Assembly: GCF_023517795.1 (NCBI RefSeq)
Contig: NZ_CP082928.1
Coordinates: 2,356,001-2,420,000, forward strand
Reading direction: 5' to 3'
Source: Pseudomonas fulva
Lineage (GTDB): Bacteria > Pseudomonadota > Gammaproteobacteria > Pseudomonadales > Pseudomonadaceae
DNA: 64,000 bases
This document shows positions 44,962 through 53,748 of the stretch, in pieces. The translations under genes and the position numbers were made by a program. The notes below the pieces were generated by a model. It did no database searches. It had not been told where the DNA came from and worked only from the letters and a program-made list of their open reading frames with translations. Every line of letters begins with the position of its first letter. The stretch's first letter is position 1.

Positions 44962-46611
44962 CTACTCCTGGAAGCGCACGTAGCCGGCGGGCAGGCCGCC
45001 GGGATGACCGTCATCGTCACGCGGCTGGCGCATCGGGCCATTGCCGCGCGGGGGCTGCGGGCGATTGCGCGGCGGGTTGGCGACGGTGATGCGCTCGCCC
45101 GCAGCCGTGAGGCGGAAGAAGTCCATCAGCTGTTGCAGCTGCTCGGCCTGGCCGCTCATTTCTTCGGCGGTGGCGGCCAGCTCCTCGGACGCCGAGGCGT
45201 TCTGCTGGGTCAGCTCGCTGAGCTGGTTCATGGCCGTGCTGATCTGGCCGACGCCACTGCTCTGCTCGTCGGAGGCGGCGGCGATTTCCTGTACTAGGTC
45301 GGAGGTCTTGGCGATGGACGGCACGATCTCGTCGAGCAGGGTGCCGGCGCGTTCGGCCAGGGCCACGCTGCTCTTCGCCACTTCGCCGATCTCCTGGGCG
45401 GCCACCTGGCTGCGTTCGGCCAGCTTGCGCACTTCCGCCGCGACCACGGCGAACCCCTTGCCGTGCTCGCCGGCACGGGCCGCTTCGATGGCGGCGTTGA
45501 GGGCCAGCAGGTTGGTCTGGTAGGCGATGTCGTCGACGATGCCGATCTTGTCGGCGATGGTCTTCATCGCGCGCACGGTGTCTTTCACCGCCTGGCCGCC
45601 TTCACCGGCCTCGTTGGCGGCCTTGCTGGCCATGCCGTCGGTGACCCGGGCGTTCTCGGTGTTCTGCGCGATGGAAGCGGACATCTCTTCCATCGAGGCG
45701 CTGGTCTCCTCGACCGAAGCGGCCTGCTCGGAGGCGGCCTGGCTCATGCTCTGGGCGGTGGAGGAAATTTCCTCGGAGGCGCTGGACAGCGAATCGGCGG
45801 AGCTGCGTACCTCGGCGATGATCTGCGCCAGCTTGGCGCTCATGTTGCTCATGGCATTGAGCAACTGGCCGGTTTCGTCGCGCGCCTTGCTCTCCAGGTT
45901 GACGCGCAGGTCACCTTCGGCCAGCAGGTTCGCCGCGTCGACGGCGCGGCCCAGCGGGCGGGTGATGCTGCGGCTGATCAGGAAGCCGAGAAGCACGCCG
46001 AACAGCACACCGCCGATGATCACGGCGATCATGATGGTGCGGCTGGAGCTGTACAGCTCGGTGGTCTGGTCGTTGGCCTCGCTTGCGTTGGCCTCCTTGA
46101 TCTTCGACAGCTCGGCGAAGATTTCCCCGATCTTGTCGCCATGGGCGCGGGTCTCGGTCAGCTGACGCTGCAGTTCCGGATCCGCGGCATACAGATCCTG
46201 AGCCGCCGCGCTTCGCAGCGTTTGCGTCAGGCTGTCCTGATAGTCCTTCCATACCGCATCGGACTCGCGGAACAGCTCCATGGCGCGATCGCTGGAAAAC
46301 AGCTTGCGGGCTTCGTCGATGAGCGTGCGCGCGGTTTCGCTGTAGTTGGTGATTTCGTTGCGAATCCGCTCACGGTCCTGCTGGGTGGTCGCCAGCAGGT
46401 AGTTGGCACGCGCCCGACCGATGTAGATCAGGTTGAGGTTGGCGTCCTTGATCTTCGACAGCCCGATCAGCTCCCGGGCATACATCTTGTCGGCCAGGTC
46501 GTTCATGGTCGAGGTGTTGGACAGGCCGACCAGGCCGACGATGGCGCTGATTCCGGCGACCAGGATGAAGGCGACGATGAGCCGGGTACCGATCTTGAAG
46601 TTACTGAGCAT
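44962..46611 (-). CDS. Methyl-accepting chemotaxis protein with 4HB-type sensor
   Basis: The 549-residue receptor has TM1 (about 10-30, [20 protein letters not shown]), a periplasmic four-helix-bundle sensor (about 31-190) and TM2 (about 192-212). A HAMP domain ([25 protein letters not shown]) follows, then a long signalling hairpin whose tip reads [20 protein letters not shown]. Methylation-type glutamine/glutamate pairs flank it ([18 protein letters not shown]). The C-terminus has a flexible proline/arginine-rich linker and ends GYVRFQE, similar in character to CheR/CheB-binding tails. It is the receptor most likely served by the che genes around it; ligand unknown. Confidence 0.93.
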   Translation of the reverse strand: MLSNFKIGTRLIVAFILVAGISAIVGLVGLSNTSTMNDLADKMYARELIGLSKIKDANLNLIYIGRARANYLLATTQQDRERIRNEITNYSETARTLIDEARKLFSSDRAMELFRESDAVWKDYQDSLTQTLRSAAAQDLYAADPELQRQLTETRAHGDKIGEIFAELSKIKEANASEANDQTTELYSSSRTIMIAVIIGGVLFGVLLGFLISRSITRPLGRAVDAANLLAEGDLRVNLESKARDETGQLLNAMSNMSAKLAQIIAEVRSSADSLSSASEEISSTAQSMSQAASEQAASVEETSASMEEMSASIAQNTENARVTDGMASKAANEAGEGGQAVKDTVRAMKTIADKIGIVDDIAYQTNLLALNAAIEAARAGEHGKGFAVVAAEVRKLAERSQVAAQEIGEVAKSSVALAERAGTLLDEIVPSIAKTSDLVQEIAAASDEQSSGVGQISTAMNQLSELTQQNASASEELAATAEEMSGQAEQLQQLMDFFRLTAAGERITVANPPRNRPQPPRGNGPMRQPRDDDGHPGGLPAGYVRFQE

Positions 46612-46661
46612 GGTGCAAATCCTTTCGAGTGGAGGTCGCTAATGAGGTCAAGCCCGTCGGC

Positions 46662-47159
46662 TCAGTCGCTTTCTGTATTCGGCGGGCTGCCGAGTGCTTC
46701 TAGATCGAGTACCTGGGCGAGAGCCAGCAAGGTGACGAAGCGTTCCTCCAGACGCACGACACCGGCGATGAAATCGCTACGCAAATGACTGCCGAAGGAC
46801 GGCGCCGGCTGAATCTGCGCCGGGTGGATCTCCCGCACCGCGCTGACGGCATCCACCAGCACGCCGATGGGCTGCGGGCGTTGCTCGTCCGGCATGTCGA
46901 GAATCACGATGCAGGTGCGCTTGCCCAACGGCGTCAGCTGGCCGTTGAAGCGCGCCTGCAGGTCGATCACCGGCACCACGGAGCCGCGCAGATTGGTCGC
47001 ACCGCGGACCGCTGCCGGCATGCGTGGTACCGGGGTGAAGCGGGTGCATTCGAGAATTTCCCGCACGTGCAGGGTATCGACGGCGTAGTGCTCGTCGCCC
47101 AGCACGAAGGTCAGGTACTGCTGGGCCGGTTCACGGCTGGCGTTGGCGAGCGTGTTCAT
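46662..47159 (-). CDS. cheW: CheW coupling protein (first of two)
   Basis: The 165-residue CheW-domain protein has YLTFVLGDEHYAVDTLHVREI, VRGATNLRGSVVPVIDLQARF and IGVLVDAVSAVREI. Its ATG overlaps the cheA stop (TCAT 47156-47159). The C-terminus (LALAQVLDLEAL) is longer and differs from the second CheW, so the two may occupy different positions in the array, one with CheA and one in CheW-only rings. Confidence 0.93.
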   Translation of the reverse strand: MNTLANASREPAQQYLTFVLGDEHYAVDTLHVREILECTRFTPVPRMPAAVRGATNLRGSVVPVIDLQARFNGQLTPLGKRTCIVILDMPDEQRPQPIGVLVDAVSAVREIHPAQIQPAPSFGSHLRSDFIAGVVRLEERFVTLLALAQVLDLEALGSPPNTESD

Positions 47160-49327
47160 GCTTCAAGTCTCTCGGCACGTGCCGTTTCCGAGGCGCTGGT
47201 CAGCTGGGTCAGCAGGCTGGGGATGTCGAGGATCAGGGCCACATTGCCGTCACCCAGAATGGTGAAGCCGCCGAGCCCCTGGCAGGCTTCGAATACCTTG
47301 CCCAAGGGCTTGATCACCGTCTGGAATTCGCCGGCCAGGTGATCGACCACCAGCCCGGCGCGCAGCCCGGCATGGCGTACCACCACCACGCTTTCACGGC
47401 GCGGCGGCTGGCTTGCTTCCTCGAACAGGTCACGCAGGCGCACGATGGGCAGCATCTGCCCACGCAGTTCCAGGTGGCCGCGCCTGAACGCGGTGCCGGC
47501 GGGCAGCTCGATGCATTCTTCCACCAGTTCCAGGGGAATCACGTAACCGGCCTGGCCGACACTGACCAGGAAGCCATCGATGATCGCCAGGGTCAGCGGC
47601 AGGCGAATGCGGATGCGCGTGCCCTGGCCCAGGGTGCTGTCCAGTTCGATGGTGCCGCGCAGGGCGGTGATGTTGCGCTTGACCACGTCCATGCCGACGC
47701 CACGGCCGGACAGGTTGCTGACCTGCTCGGCGGTGGAGAAACCGGGCTCGAAGATCAGCGCGAAGATGTCTTTCTCCGCCAGCGTCTGCCCGTCACCGAC
47801 CAGGCCGCGCTCGCGGGCCTTGGCGAGAATCCGCTGGGCATCGAGGCCACCGCCGTCGTCGCTGACTTCCAGCACGATGCTGCCGGCATCGTGATAGGCG
47901 TTGAGCGACACCTTGCCCTGGGCGGGCTTGCCGCGGGCCAGGCGGGTTTCCACCGACTCGATGCCATGATCCATGGCGTTGCGCACCAGGTGGGTAAGCG
48001 GGTCGGTGATGCGTTCGACGACCGTCTTGTCCAGTTCGGTGTCGGCCCCGCTGATGGACAGGGCGATATCCTTGCCCAGCTCGCCGGAGACGTCACGCAC
48101 GACGCGCTGGAAGCGGTTGAAGGTGCTGCCGATCTGCACCATGCGCAGCGGCAGGGCCGAATCGCGAACCTCTTCGACCAGCCGGGAGAGCAGCTCGGTG
48201 GCTTCGAGCATTTCCGGGTGGCCACAGGTCTGGGCGGTCATCCGCGCCCCGGCCCCGGCGATGATCAGTTCGCCGACGAGGTCGATCAGCTTGTCCAGCT
48301 TGCCGGCATCGACGCGGATCAGGCTGTTCTCGTTGCTGCGGTTCTCCTTGATCTGCTGTTGCTTCTGCAGGGCGGCGGCGATCACCGGCGGCTGCACCAG
48401 GCTTTCCTCGACCAGCACCCGGCCGATCGGCCGCGCCTCGTCGCGCTCCTGGCCCTGCACCTGGGCATGCAGGACCTCCTGCAGTTCGTTGGCGGTCAGG
48501 GTGCCGCAGCGCATGAGGATCTCGCCCAGGCGCATGTCCTCTTCGGGCAGGGCGCGGATCAGCTCCAGGTATTCGTCCGACTTGCTGTTGGGCGGCAGGA
48601 TGCGGATCAGGCTGTCTTCGCGCACGAACTCGAAGGCCCCCTCGATGGTGGCCTTGTCGGCCTCGCTGGCGAAGGCCACCTCGAAACCCAGGTAGCAGGT
48701 TTCCGGATCCATTTCGGCGGCGCCTGGAATGCGGTCCAGCAGCGGAACGATGCTGATGATGTGGCCGAAGGTATTCAGGTAGCGGAACAGGCCGAGGGGG
48801 TCCATGCCGTTGCGCAGGGTGTCCGGGCCGAAGCGCAGGGACAGGTGCCAGTGGTCGGCGCCGACACCGTTTTCCTGGGTGCGCTCGACGCGCGGGGCTG
48901 CCGCGGGTACCGGCTCGCTGCGCGGCGCAGGTTCCAGGTAGTGGGACAGCTGTTCACCGAGCTGCTGGTGGGCGATCTGCGTATCGGCCTCGAGATCTTT
49001 CAGGTCGGCGCCGCTGTCGACCAGCGCCACCAGTCGTGCCAGGTGGTCGCCGACCTGCAGGAACAGTGCGGTCATGGCCTTGTCGAAGCGCAGCTCGCCA
49101 TTGCGCACCCGGTCCAGCACGCTCTCGGCGATATGGGTGAAGGCGACGATCACATCGAGGCCGAACAGCCCGGCCGAGCCCTTGATGGTATGGGCGGCGC
49201 GAAAGATGGCGTTGATGGTGTCGGCGTCGTCGGGATCGTTCTCCAGCTGCAGCAGGGCTTCTTCCATCTGCTGCAGCAGTTCCTGGCTCTCGGCGATGAA
49301 CACCTGCAGCACTTCGTCCATGTTCAT
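47156..49327 (-). CDS. cheA: Chemotaxis histidine kinase CheA with P2-like and MshEN-like inserts
   Basis: The 723-residue kinase begins with a P1 (Hpt) domain, phosphoacceptor H46 in FRAAHTIKGSAGLF. Residues 160-245 form a P2-like region (LSLRFGPDTLRNGMDPLGLF...). At 266-288 (RLGEILMRCGTLTANELQEV) and 300-324 (PIGRVLVEESLVQPPVIAAA) are two tandem motifs resembling the c-di-GMP-binding MshEN repeats. The dimerisation helices (335-395) follow, then the ATPase domain (N box LVRNAMDHGIE at 447-457, G1 DDGGGLD, F box FEPGFST, G2 GRGVGMD) and a CheW-like P5 domain (580-710). It phosphorylates the CheY, CheB and possibly the NarL-type regulator of this cluster. Confidence 0.96.
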   Translation of the reverse strand: MNMDEVLQVFIAESQELLQQMEEALLQLENDPDDADTINAIFRAAHTIKGSAGLFGLDVIVAFTHIAESVLDRVRNGELRFDKAMTALFLQVGDHLARLVALVDSGADLKDLEADTQIAHQQLGEQLSHYLEPAPRSEPVPAAAPRVERTQENGVGADHWHLSLRFGPDTLRNGMDPLGLFRYLNTFGHIISIVPLLDRIPGAAEMDPETCYLGFEVAFASEADKATIEGAFEFVREDSLIRILPPNSKSDEYLELIRALPEEDMRLGEILMRCGTLTANELQEVLHAQVQGQERDEARPIGRVLVEESLVQPPVIAAALQKQQQIKENRSNENSLIRVDAGKLDKLIDLVGELIIAGAGARMTAQTCGHPEMLEATELLSRLVEEVRDSALPLRMVQIGSTFNRFQRVVRDVSGELGKDIALSISGADTELDKTVVERITDPLTHLVRNAMDHGIESVETRLARGKPAQGKVSLNAYHDAGSIVLEVSDDGGGLDAQRILAKARERGLVGDGQTLAEKDIFALIFEPGFSTAEQVSNLSGRGVGMDVVKRNITALRGTIELDSTLGQGTRIRIRLPLTLAIIDGFLVSVGQAGYVIPLELVEECIELPAGTAFRRGHLELRGQMLPIVRLRDLFEEASQPPRRESVVVVRHAGLRAGLVVDHLAGEFQTVIKPLGKVFEACQGLGGFTILGDGNVALILDIPSLLTQLTSASETARAERLEA

Positions 49328-49332
49328 GGTGA

Positions 49333-49653
49333 TTACTCGCTGGCCGGCTTGATCAGGATAGGGTCGCCAAAGAAGGTGCCCAGCCCGCTCAACTCGAAGG
49401 CCTCGATCACGGCGGGGCTGTGGTTGGTCAGGCGCAGGGCGCAGTTCATGCGCGCCGCCTCCTGCTTGGTGAGGATCAGCAGTTGCAGGCCGGCGCAGTC
49501 CAGCTCGTCGACGGCGCCGAGGTCGAGCTCCACTTCCACGTCGCAGGCCAGCGCCTGCATCAGCAGTTGCAGGTGCTCGGTGGCGCTGTAGATGGTCAGG
49601 CCACCTTCCAGCGGCAGGATGCGGTAGAGGCTCTCGGCCGGCGTGTCGGTCAT
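49333..49653 (-). CDS. STAS-domain protein inside the chemosensory operon
   Basis: The 106-residue protein is a single STAS domain (LYRILPLEGGLTIYSATEHL, ELDLGAVDELDCAGLQLLIL). The position where anti-anti-sigma factors have a phosphorylatable Ser/Thr (DSSG or DTSG) reads D52-C-A-G55, so control by Ser phosphorylation is unlikely, as in MlaB-like STAS proteins. Its start overlaps the cheY stop (TCAT 49650-49653), and cheA follows five bases after its stop, so it is made with the array. A role as structural partner or output switch is possible; not known. Confidence 0.85.
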   Translation of the reverse strand: MTDTPAESLYRILPLEGGLTIYSATEHLQLLMQALACDVEVELDLGAVDELDCAGLQLLILTKQEAARMNCALRLTNHSPAVIEAFELSGLGTFFGDPILIKPASE

Positions 49654-50018
49654 GGCAGGATCAGCTTGGAAACGGCAGTGAGCATCTGCGCCGGCTGGAA
49701 GGGCTTGACCACCCACGCCTTGGCGCCCGCTGCGCGGCCTTCTTCCTTGCGCGCTTCGCCGGCCTCGGTGGTGAGCATGATCACCGGGGTGAACTTGTAG
49801 GCGGGCAGCTGCTTGACGTTCTTCACGAAGGTGATGCCGTCCATGTTCGGCATGTTCACGTCACTGATGATCAGGTGCACCTTGCGGCCGTCGAGCTTGC
49901 TCAGCGCGTCCTTGCCGTCGCAACCCTCGATGACCTGATAGCCGGCCCCTTTGAGCGTGATGCTGACGACCTGACGGATGGAAGCGGAGTCGTCGACGAT
50001 GAGTACGGTCTTGCTCAT
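49650..50018 (-). CDS. cheY: CheY-type single-domain response regulator
   Basis: The 122-residue receiver has the acidic pair D9-D10, phosphoacceptor D53 in LIISDVNMPNMDG, the conserved Thr in IMLTTEAGE and the Lys in WVVKPFQPAQM. It closely resembles the CheY-like regulators that accompany non-flagellar and F7-type arrays. It is the direct phosphorylation target of the CheA encoded downstream. It lies eight bases after the receptor-like protein with a CheZ-like motif, which could be its phosphatase. Confidence 0.95.
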   Translation of the reverse strand: MSKTVLIVDDSASIRQVVSITLKGAGYQVIEGCDGKDALSKLDGRKVHLIISDVNMPNMDGITFVKNVKQLPAYKFTPVIMLTTEAGEARKEEGRAAGAKAWVVKPFQPAQMLTAVSKLILP

Positions 50019-50026
50019 GGGGAACC

Positions 50027-51181
50027 TCAGAAAAACGTGATGTCGGAGTCGGTGCGTTTGCTGCTGCTGTCGCCGCGGTGGATACCGTGCTGCTCGGGCG
50101 TGGTGTAGGTCTGGGCCAGCTCGCTGAGCCAGCGGTCGGCGTCCAGGGGTTCCGGCGCCAGGCTCTGCTGGCGCTGCGCCGTGCGATGCTGGATATGGGC
50201 ATGCAGCTTGTCCTGGTCGGCGGCGATATGGCCGAGGGTCTGGCTGATGCGATCCTGGAATTGCAGCGATACCAGCACCTCGGCGATGTCCTGGGCGACG
50301 GATTCGCTCTGGGTGCGCATGGCATCGTTGTGGTGGACGATGTCGCTGGCGTTCTGCTTGAAGCGGCTGATCACCCCGGCGATCACGTCGCTGGCCTTGT
50401 TCAGGGTGACGGTGTCGGTCTTGGTGTATTCCTGGGAGATGTCCAGGGTCTTGTGGATGGCGTCGTTGACGATCACCACGGTTTCGCCGATGCGCTGGCC
50501 GGTATCACCCGACATCGACGACAGCTTGCGCACCTCGTCGGCGACCACCGCGAAACCGCGGCCGCTCTCGCCGGCGCGGGCGGCTTCGATGGCCGCGTTG
50601 AGCGCCAGCAGGTTGGTCTGCTTGGCGATATTGGCGACGTCCTGAGCCATGTCCTGCAACTGATCGGTGAAGCTGGACAGCTGGGTGATCTCCTTGAGCA
50701 GCGATTCCTTGCTGGCCAGGGCGTCGCGCAGGGCGACGATGATCATGTCCAGTTCGTATTCGCAGCTCGACAACAGTGCCACCAGGCGCTTGCCCGCTTC
50801 ACGTTCGGTGCTGCCGCCCAGGCTGCTCTGGATGCGCGTGGCGAGCTGGGCAAAGCGCTCGCTCAGGGCGCTGATGGATTCCTCGGTGTGGCTGCGAGCG
50901 GTCTCGATGTGCTGCGACCACAGCGGCAGCACCTGGCCGCAGAGCTGCTCGACGCTGTCGTCCGTGTCAGCCGGCGTGGCCCCCTGGGCATGTGCCTGTG
51001 CGAGGGTGCCGGGTTCGTCGCTCCTGTGGCGTAAGCCGACGGTGGCCAGCGCGCCAACCACGATCAGCCCGACCAGGGCGGGCAGTAGGCTCACCAACTG
51101 CTGGTCGATGAGCACCACGGCGACAATGCCGAAGGCCAGGACCAGCAGGGGCGCAAGCAGGGAAACTGGGGTTTGGCGCAT
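50027..51181 (-). CDS. Receptor-like signalling protein with CheZ-like FQDxxxQ motif
   Basis: The 384-residue protein has two adjacent N-terminal TM helices (about 8-26 and 30-49) and no periplasmic sensor or HAMP domain. A helical cytoplasmic region then holds a short MCP signalling hairpin, tip [20 protein letters not shown] at about 185-204. After the hairpin, residues 302-318 ([17 protein letters not shown]) match the catalytic helix of the phosphatase CheZ, FQDxxxQ, with D310 and Q314 at the spacing of E. coli D143 and Q147. The protein ends in an acidic-hydrophobic DSDITFF tail, like the CheY-binding C-terminal peptide of CheZ. No separate cheZ is present, so this may bring CheY-P phosphatase activity to the array. 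Inference; the MCP part is certain. Confidence 0.85.
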   Translation of the reverse strand: MRQTPVSLLAPLLVLAFGIVAVVLIDQQLVSLLPALVGLIVVGALATVGLRHRSDEPGTLAQAHAQGATPADTDDSVEQLCGQVLPLWSQHIETARSHTEESISALSERFAQLATRIQSSLGGSTEREAGKRLVALLSSCEYELDMIIVALRDALASKESLLKEITQLSSFTDQLQDMAQDVANIAKQTNLLALNAAIEAARAGESGRGFAVVADEVRKLSSMSGDTGQRIGETVVIVNDAIHKTLDISQEYTKTDTVTLNKASDVIAGVISRFKQNASDIVHHNDAMRTQSESVAQDIAEVLVSLQFQDRISQTLGHIAADQDKLHAHIQHRTAQRQQSLAPEPLDADRWLSELAQTYTTPEQHGIHRGDSSSKRTDSDITFF

Positions 51182-51365
51182 TTACGGCTCCGTGGCGAAC
51201 TGGTTCGGGCTCTTGCGGAATGGGTTTCAGGCGGGCAGAGCTCCGGCACGATAACCATGCATTGCTTTGGGCTGTACTCAGGATGCATGAAGCATCATCG
51301 ATGGGTGCATCGGATTTAACCGACATTTATCCGGGTTTAGTGGCCGCAAACATCTAGGGATTTCC

Positions 51366-52004
51366 TTATGCGATGTCAGAATTCAGCAGGCTGGAGGCGA
51401 AGCGGATAAGGTCCGCGTTGGTGGCGAAATTCATCTTCTCCATCAGATTTATCTTGTGGGTACTGACGGTCTTGTTGCTGATGGCCAATTGATTGGCGAT
51501 CTGGTTGACGCTCAGCCCGGCGGCGAGCAGGCGCATGATCTGGAATTCCCGATTGGTCAGGCTGTCGAGCCCGCTTCTACTGGCGGGCTTGAGGCTGCTG
51601 AGGGCAATCGGCTCCATCAGCGACGGATCGATATAGCGGTTGCCGCCAGCGACCGTTCGCACCGCCTCGACGAGAATTTCCGGCGACTGGCATTTAGTGA
51701 TGTAGCCCCGGGCGCCCCCGCGCATCAGCCGCATGGCCACGTGCGGGTCGTTGTGCATGCTGAGCACCAGAATGGGCAGCGCAGGGTTCTGGTCGGCGAT
51801 ACGTGCGATCAGGGCTTCGCCGCTCAGGCCGGGCATGCTGATATCGAGCAGCAGCAGGTCGACCGAAACACTGTGCAGTTTTTCCAGAGCCTGGGTGCCA
51901 TCGGCGGCTTCGGCGACAACCTGCACATCCTCGTACAGCTCGAACAGGCGTTTGAGCCCTTCGCGCATGAGCCTGTGGTCGTCGGCGATCAGTAGCTGGA
52001 TCAT
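51366..52004 (-). CDS. NarL/FixJ-type response regulator
   Basis: The 212-residue regulator has a receiver (D8-D9, phosphoacceptor D54 in LLLLDISMPGLSG, a Lys in YITKCQSPE) and a LuxR-type HTH (LTNREFQIMRLLAAGLSVNQ, SNKTVSTHKINLMEKM). No partner kinase is adjacent except CheA of the cluster downstream. It could be an output of the array or serve a distant kinase. AAGGATG precedes the ATG at 52004; the frame is open further upstream but that part is unlike coding sequence. A 184-bp gap separates it from the receptor-like gene. Confidence 0.88.
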   Translation of the reverse strand: MIQLLIADDHRLMREGLKRLFELYEDVQVVAEAADGTQALEKLHSVSVDLLLLDISMPGLSGEALIARIADQNPALPILVLSMHNDPHVAMRLMRGGARGYITKCQSPEILVEAVRTVAGGNRYIDPSLMEPIALSSLKPASRSGLDSLTNREFQIMRLLAAGLSVNQIANQLAISNKTVSTHKINLMEKMNFATNADLIRFASSLLNSDIA

Positions 52005-52435
52005 CGGTGCATCCTTGAACAGGGCGGGCCTCGGGAAAATTCGCCTGGACGATATGGCCCTGGTACGACGCCCGGTCGGCATCGCGGTCGATCGGCCTGG
52101 CTTTCGATTAACGCTAGCTGGTTTGTGCAGGATGTGGGGCAAGCCGATGCCCGGTGCCTGGGCTGCGGCGATCAGCCGCTACGCTGTCGCGCACCTGGGT
52201 GCGGTAATGCTGCGGTCCTGGAGCGGTGAGGATTGCCGGGCGGCGGCTGGCAGTGACGAGCGCGGGCGATCAGGACGCGGGTGGCTTGGGAGGGCGAATC
52301 AGCGGCGCGGCGCCGCGCGGCGGGGGCTGCCCGTTCAGGCCGTTGAACGGTGGCAGCGCAACCCGGGCCGCGGGCCACGAGGGGCCCTGGGGCGAGTGGC
52401 ATCCGCCCCTGCGGGGCGGTGCGCATAGCGTGTCG
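52005..52435. other. 431-bp gap without a recognisable gene
   Basis: Between the NarL-type regulator start and the rlmI stop I see no convincing coding frame. Its frames are arginine/proline/alanine-rich, the look of translated non-coding GC-rich DNA. CGCGGCGCCGCGCGGCG near 52308 is self-complementary but short. The promoter of the NarL-type gene probably lies near 52050-52120, where AT content rises (TTTCGATTAACGCTAGC). Confidence 0.5.
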
Positions 52436-53632
52436 TCAGCTGTTGGGCAGCAGGCGGCAGGTCAGGCTCTTGATGTAGCGGGTCTCATTGATGGCCGGGT
52501 GCACCGGATGATCCGGCCCCTGGGCGCCGCGCTCGAGCAGCTGGATATTGCGGTCCAGATGGCGGGCGCTGGTCAGCAGGATGTTCTGCAGGTTGTCCTC
52601 TTCCAGGTGCATGGAGCAGCTGGCGCTGACCAGAATGCCGTCCTTGTTGAGCAGGCGCATGGCGGTTTCGTTGAGGCGACGATAGGCCGCTTCGCCGTTC
52701 TTGATGTCCTTCTTGCGCTTGATGAAGGCGGGTGGGTCGGCGATCACTACGTCGAAGCGTTCTTCGGCCGCTTTCAGCTCACGCAGGGCGGCGAACACAT
52801 CGCCTTCCACGCAGGTGACCTTCTCGGCGAAGCCGTTGAGCGTGGCGTTGCGCTCCACGCCGTCGAGGGCGAAGGCCGAGGCATCCACGCAGAACACTTC
52901 GCTGGCGCCGAACGCCGCCGCCTGCACGCCCCAGCCACCGATATAGCTGAACAGGTCGAGTACGCGCTTGCCCTTGACGTAGGGCGCCAGGCGCGCGCGG
53001 TTCATGCGGTGGTCATAGAACCAGCCGGTCTTCTGGCCTTCGATCACCGGTGCTTCGAACTTCACGCCGTTCTCTTCCAGGGCGACCCATTCCGGCACCA
53101 CGCCGAAGGCGGTGTCCACGTAGCGCTCCAGGCCTTCGGCATCACGGGCGGCGGAATCGTTCTTGAGCAGGATGCCGCTGGGCTTGAGCACCTGGATCAG
53201 CGCCGCCAGCACGTCCTCCTTGTGGCGTTCCATGGTCGCCGAGGCCAGCTGCACCACGAGGATGTCGAAGAAACGGTCGACCACCAGGCCCGGCAACAGG
53301 TCGGAGTCGCCGTACACCAGGCGGTAGCAGGGCTGGTCGAACAGGCGCTCACGCAGGCTCAGCGCCACGTTGAGGCGATGCACCAGCAGGGATTTGTCCA
53401 GCACGTGCTTGACGTCACGCGACAGCAGACGCGCGCAGATCAGGTTGTTGGGGCTCAGGGCGACGATGCCCAGAGGCTTGCCCCCGGCGGCTTCGAGAAT
53501 CGCCTGGTCACCGGCCTCGAAGGCATTGAGCGGCGTGACCGCGACATCGATCTCGTTGCTGTAGACCCACAGGTGACCGGCGCGCAGGCGTCGGTCGGCA
53601 TTGGCTTTCAGGCGCAGGCTAGGCAGGGACAT
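52436..53632 (-). CDS. rlmI: 23S rRNA (cytosine-1962) methyltransferase
   Basis: The 398-residue protein has an N-terminal PUA-like domain (RLRAGHLWVYSNEID), an EEHEE-type middle (YRLVYGDSDLLPGLVVDRF) and a Rossmann SAM-binding domain (VLDLFSYIGGWGVQAAAFGA). The catalytic motifs are DPPAFIKRKKD and SASCSMHLEEDN, the second holding the cysteine that attacks the base. This is the plan of RlmI/YccW, which makes m5C1962 in 23S rRNA. Length is typical. Confidence 0.92.
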   Translation of the reverse strand: MSLPSLRLKANADRRLRAGHLWVYSNEIDVAVTPLNAFEAGDQAILEAAGGKPLGIVALSPNNLICARLLSRDVKHVLDKSLLVHRLNVALSLRERLFDQPCYRLVYGDSDLLPGLVVDRFFDILVVQLASATMERHKEDVLAALIQVLKPSGILLKNDSAARDAEGLERYVDTAFGVVPEWVALEENGVKFEAPVIEGQKTGWFYDHRMNRARLAPYVKGKRVLDLFSYIGGWGVQAAAFGASEVFCVDASAFALDGVERNATLNGFAEKVTCVEGDVFAALRELKAAEERFDVVIADPPAFIKRKKDIKNGEAAYRRLNETAMRLLNKDGILVSASCSMHLEEDNLQNILLTSARHLDRNIQLLERGAQGPDHPVHPAINETRYIKSLTCRLLPNS

Positions 53633-53748
53633 GGTGGGCTCCGTCGCAAAAAACGCGCATTCTAAACGAGGAGCCCGGCAGCTGCTTGCCGCAGTTGCAA
53701 CGGCGCGGACGCACTGCCGTGGTTCACGGCGGCGTCCACGGCCGCGGC

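Noticed and set aside
47339..49591. 750-codon plus-strand open frame opposite cheA and the STAS gene
   Set aside because: It spans two coupled minus-strand genes; no recognisable protein features.
51182..51365. Repeated ATGCAT/GATGCAT-like words upstream of the receptor-like gene as an operator array
   Set aside because: The words are short and irregularly spaced, and no convincing symmetric site emerges.
52172..52426. Possible 84-residue minus-strand gene in the gap before rlmI
   Set aside because: Arg/Pro/Ala-rich with no hydrophobic pattern and no ribosome site; looks non-coding.
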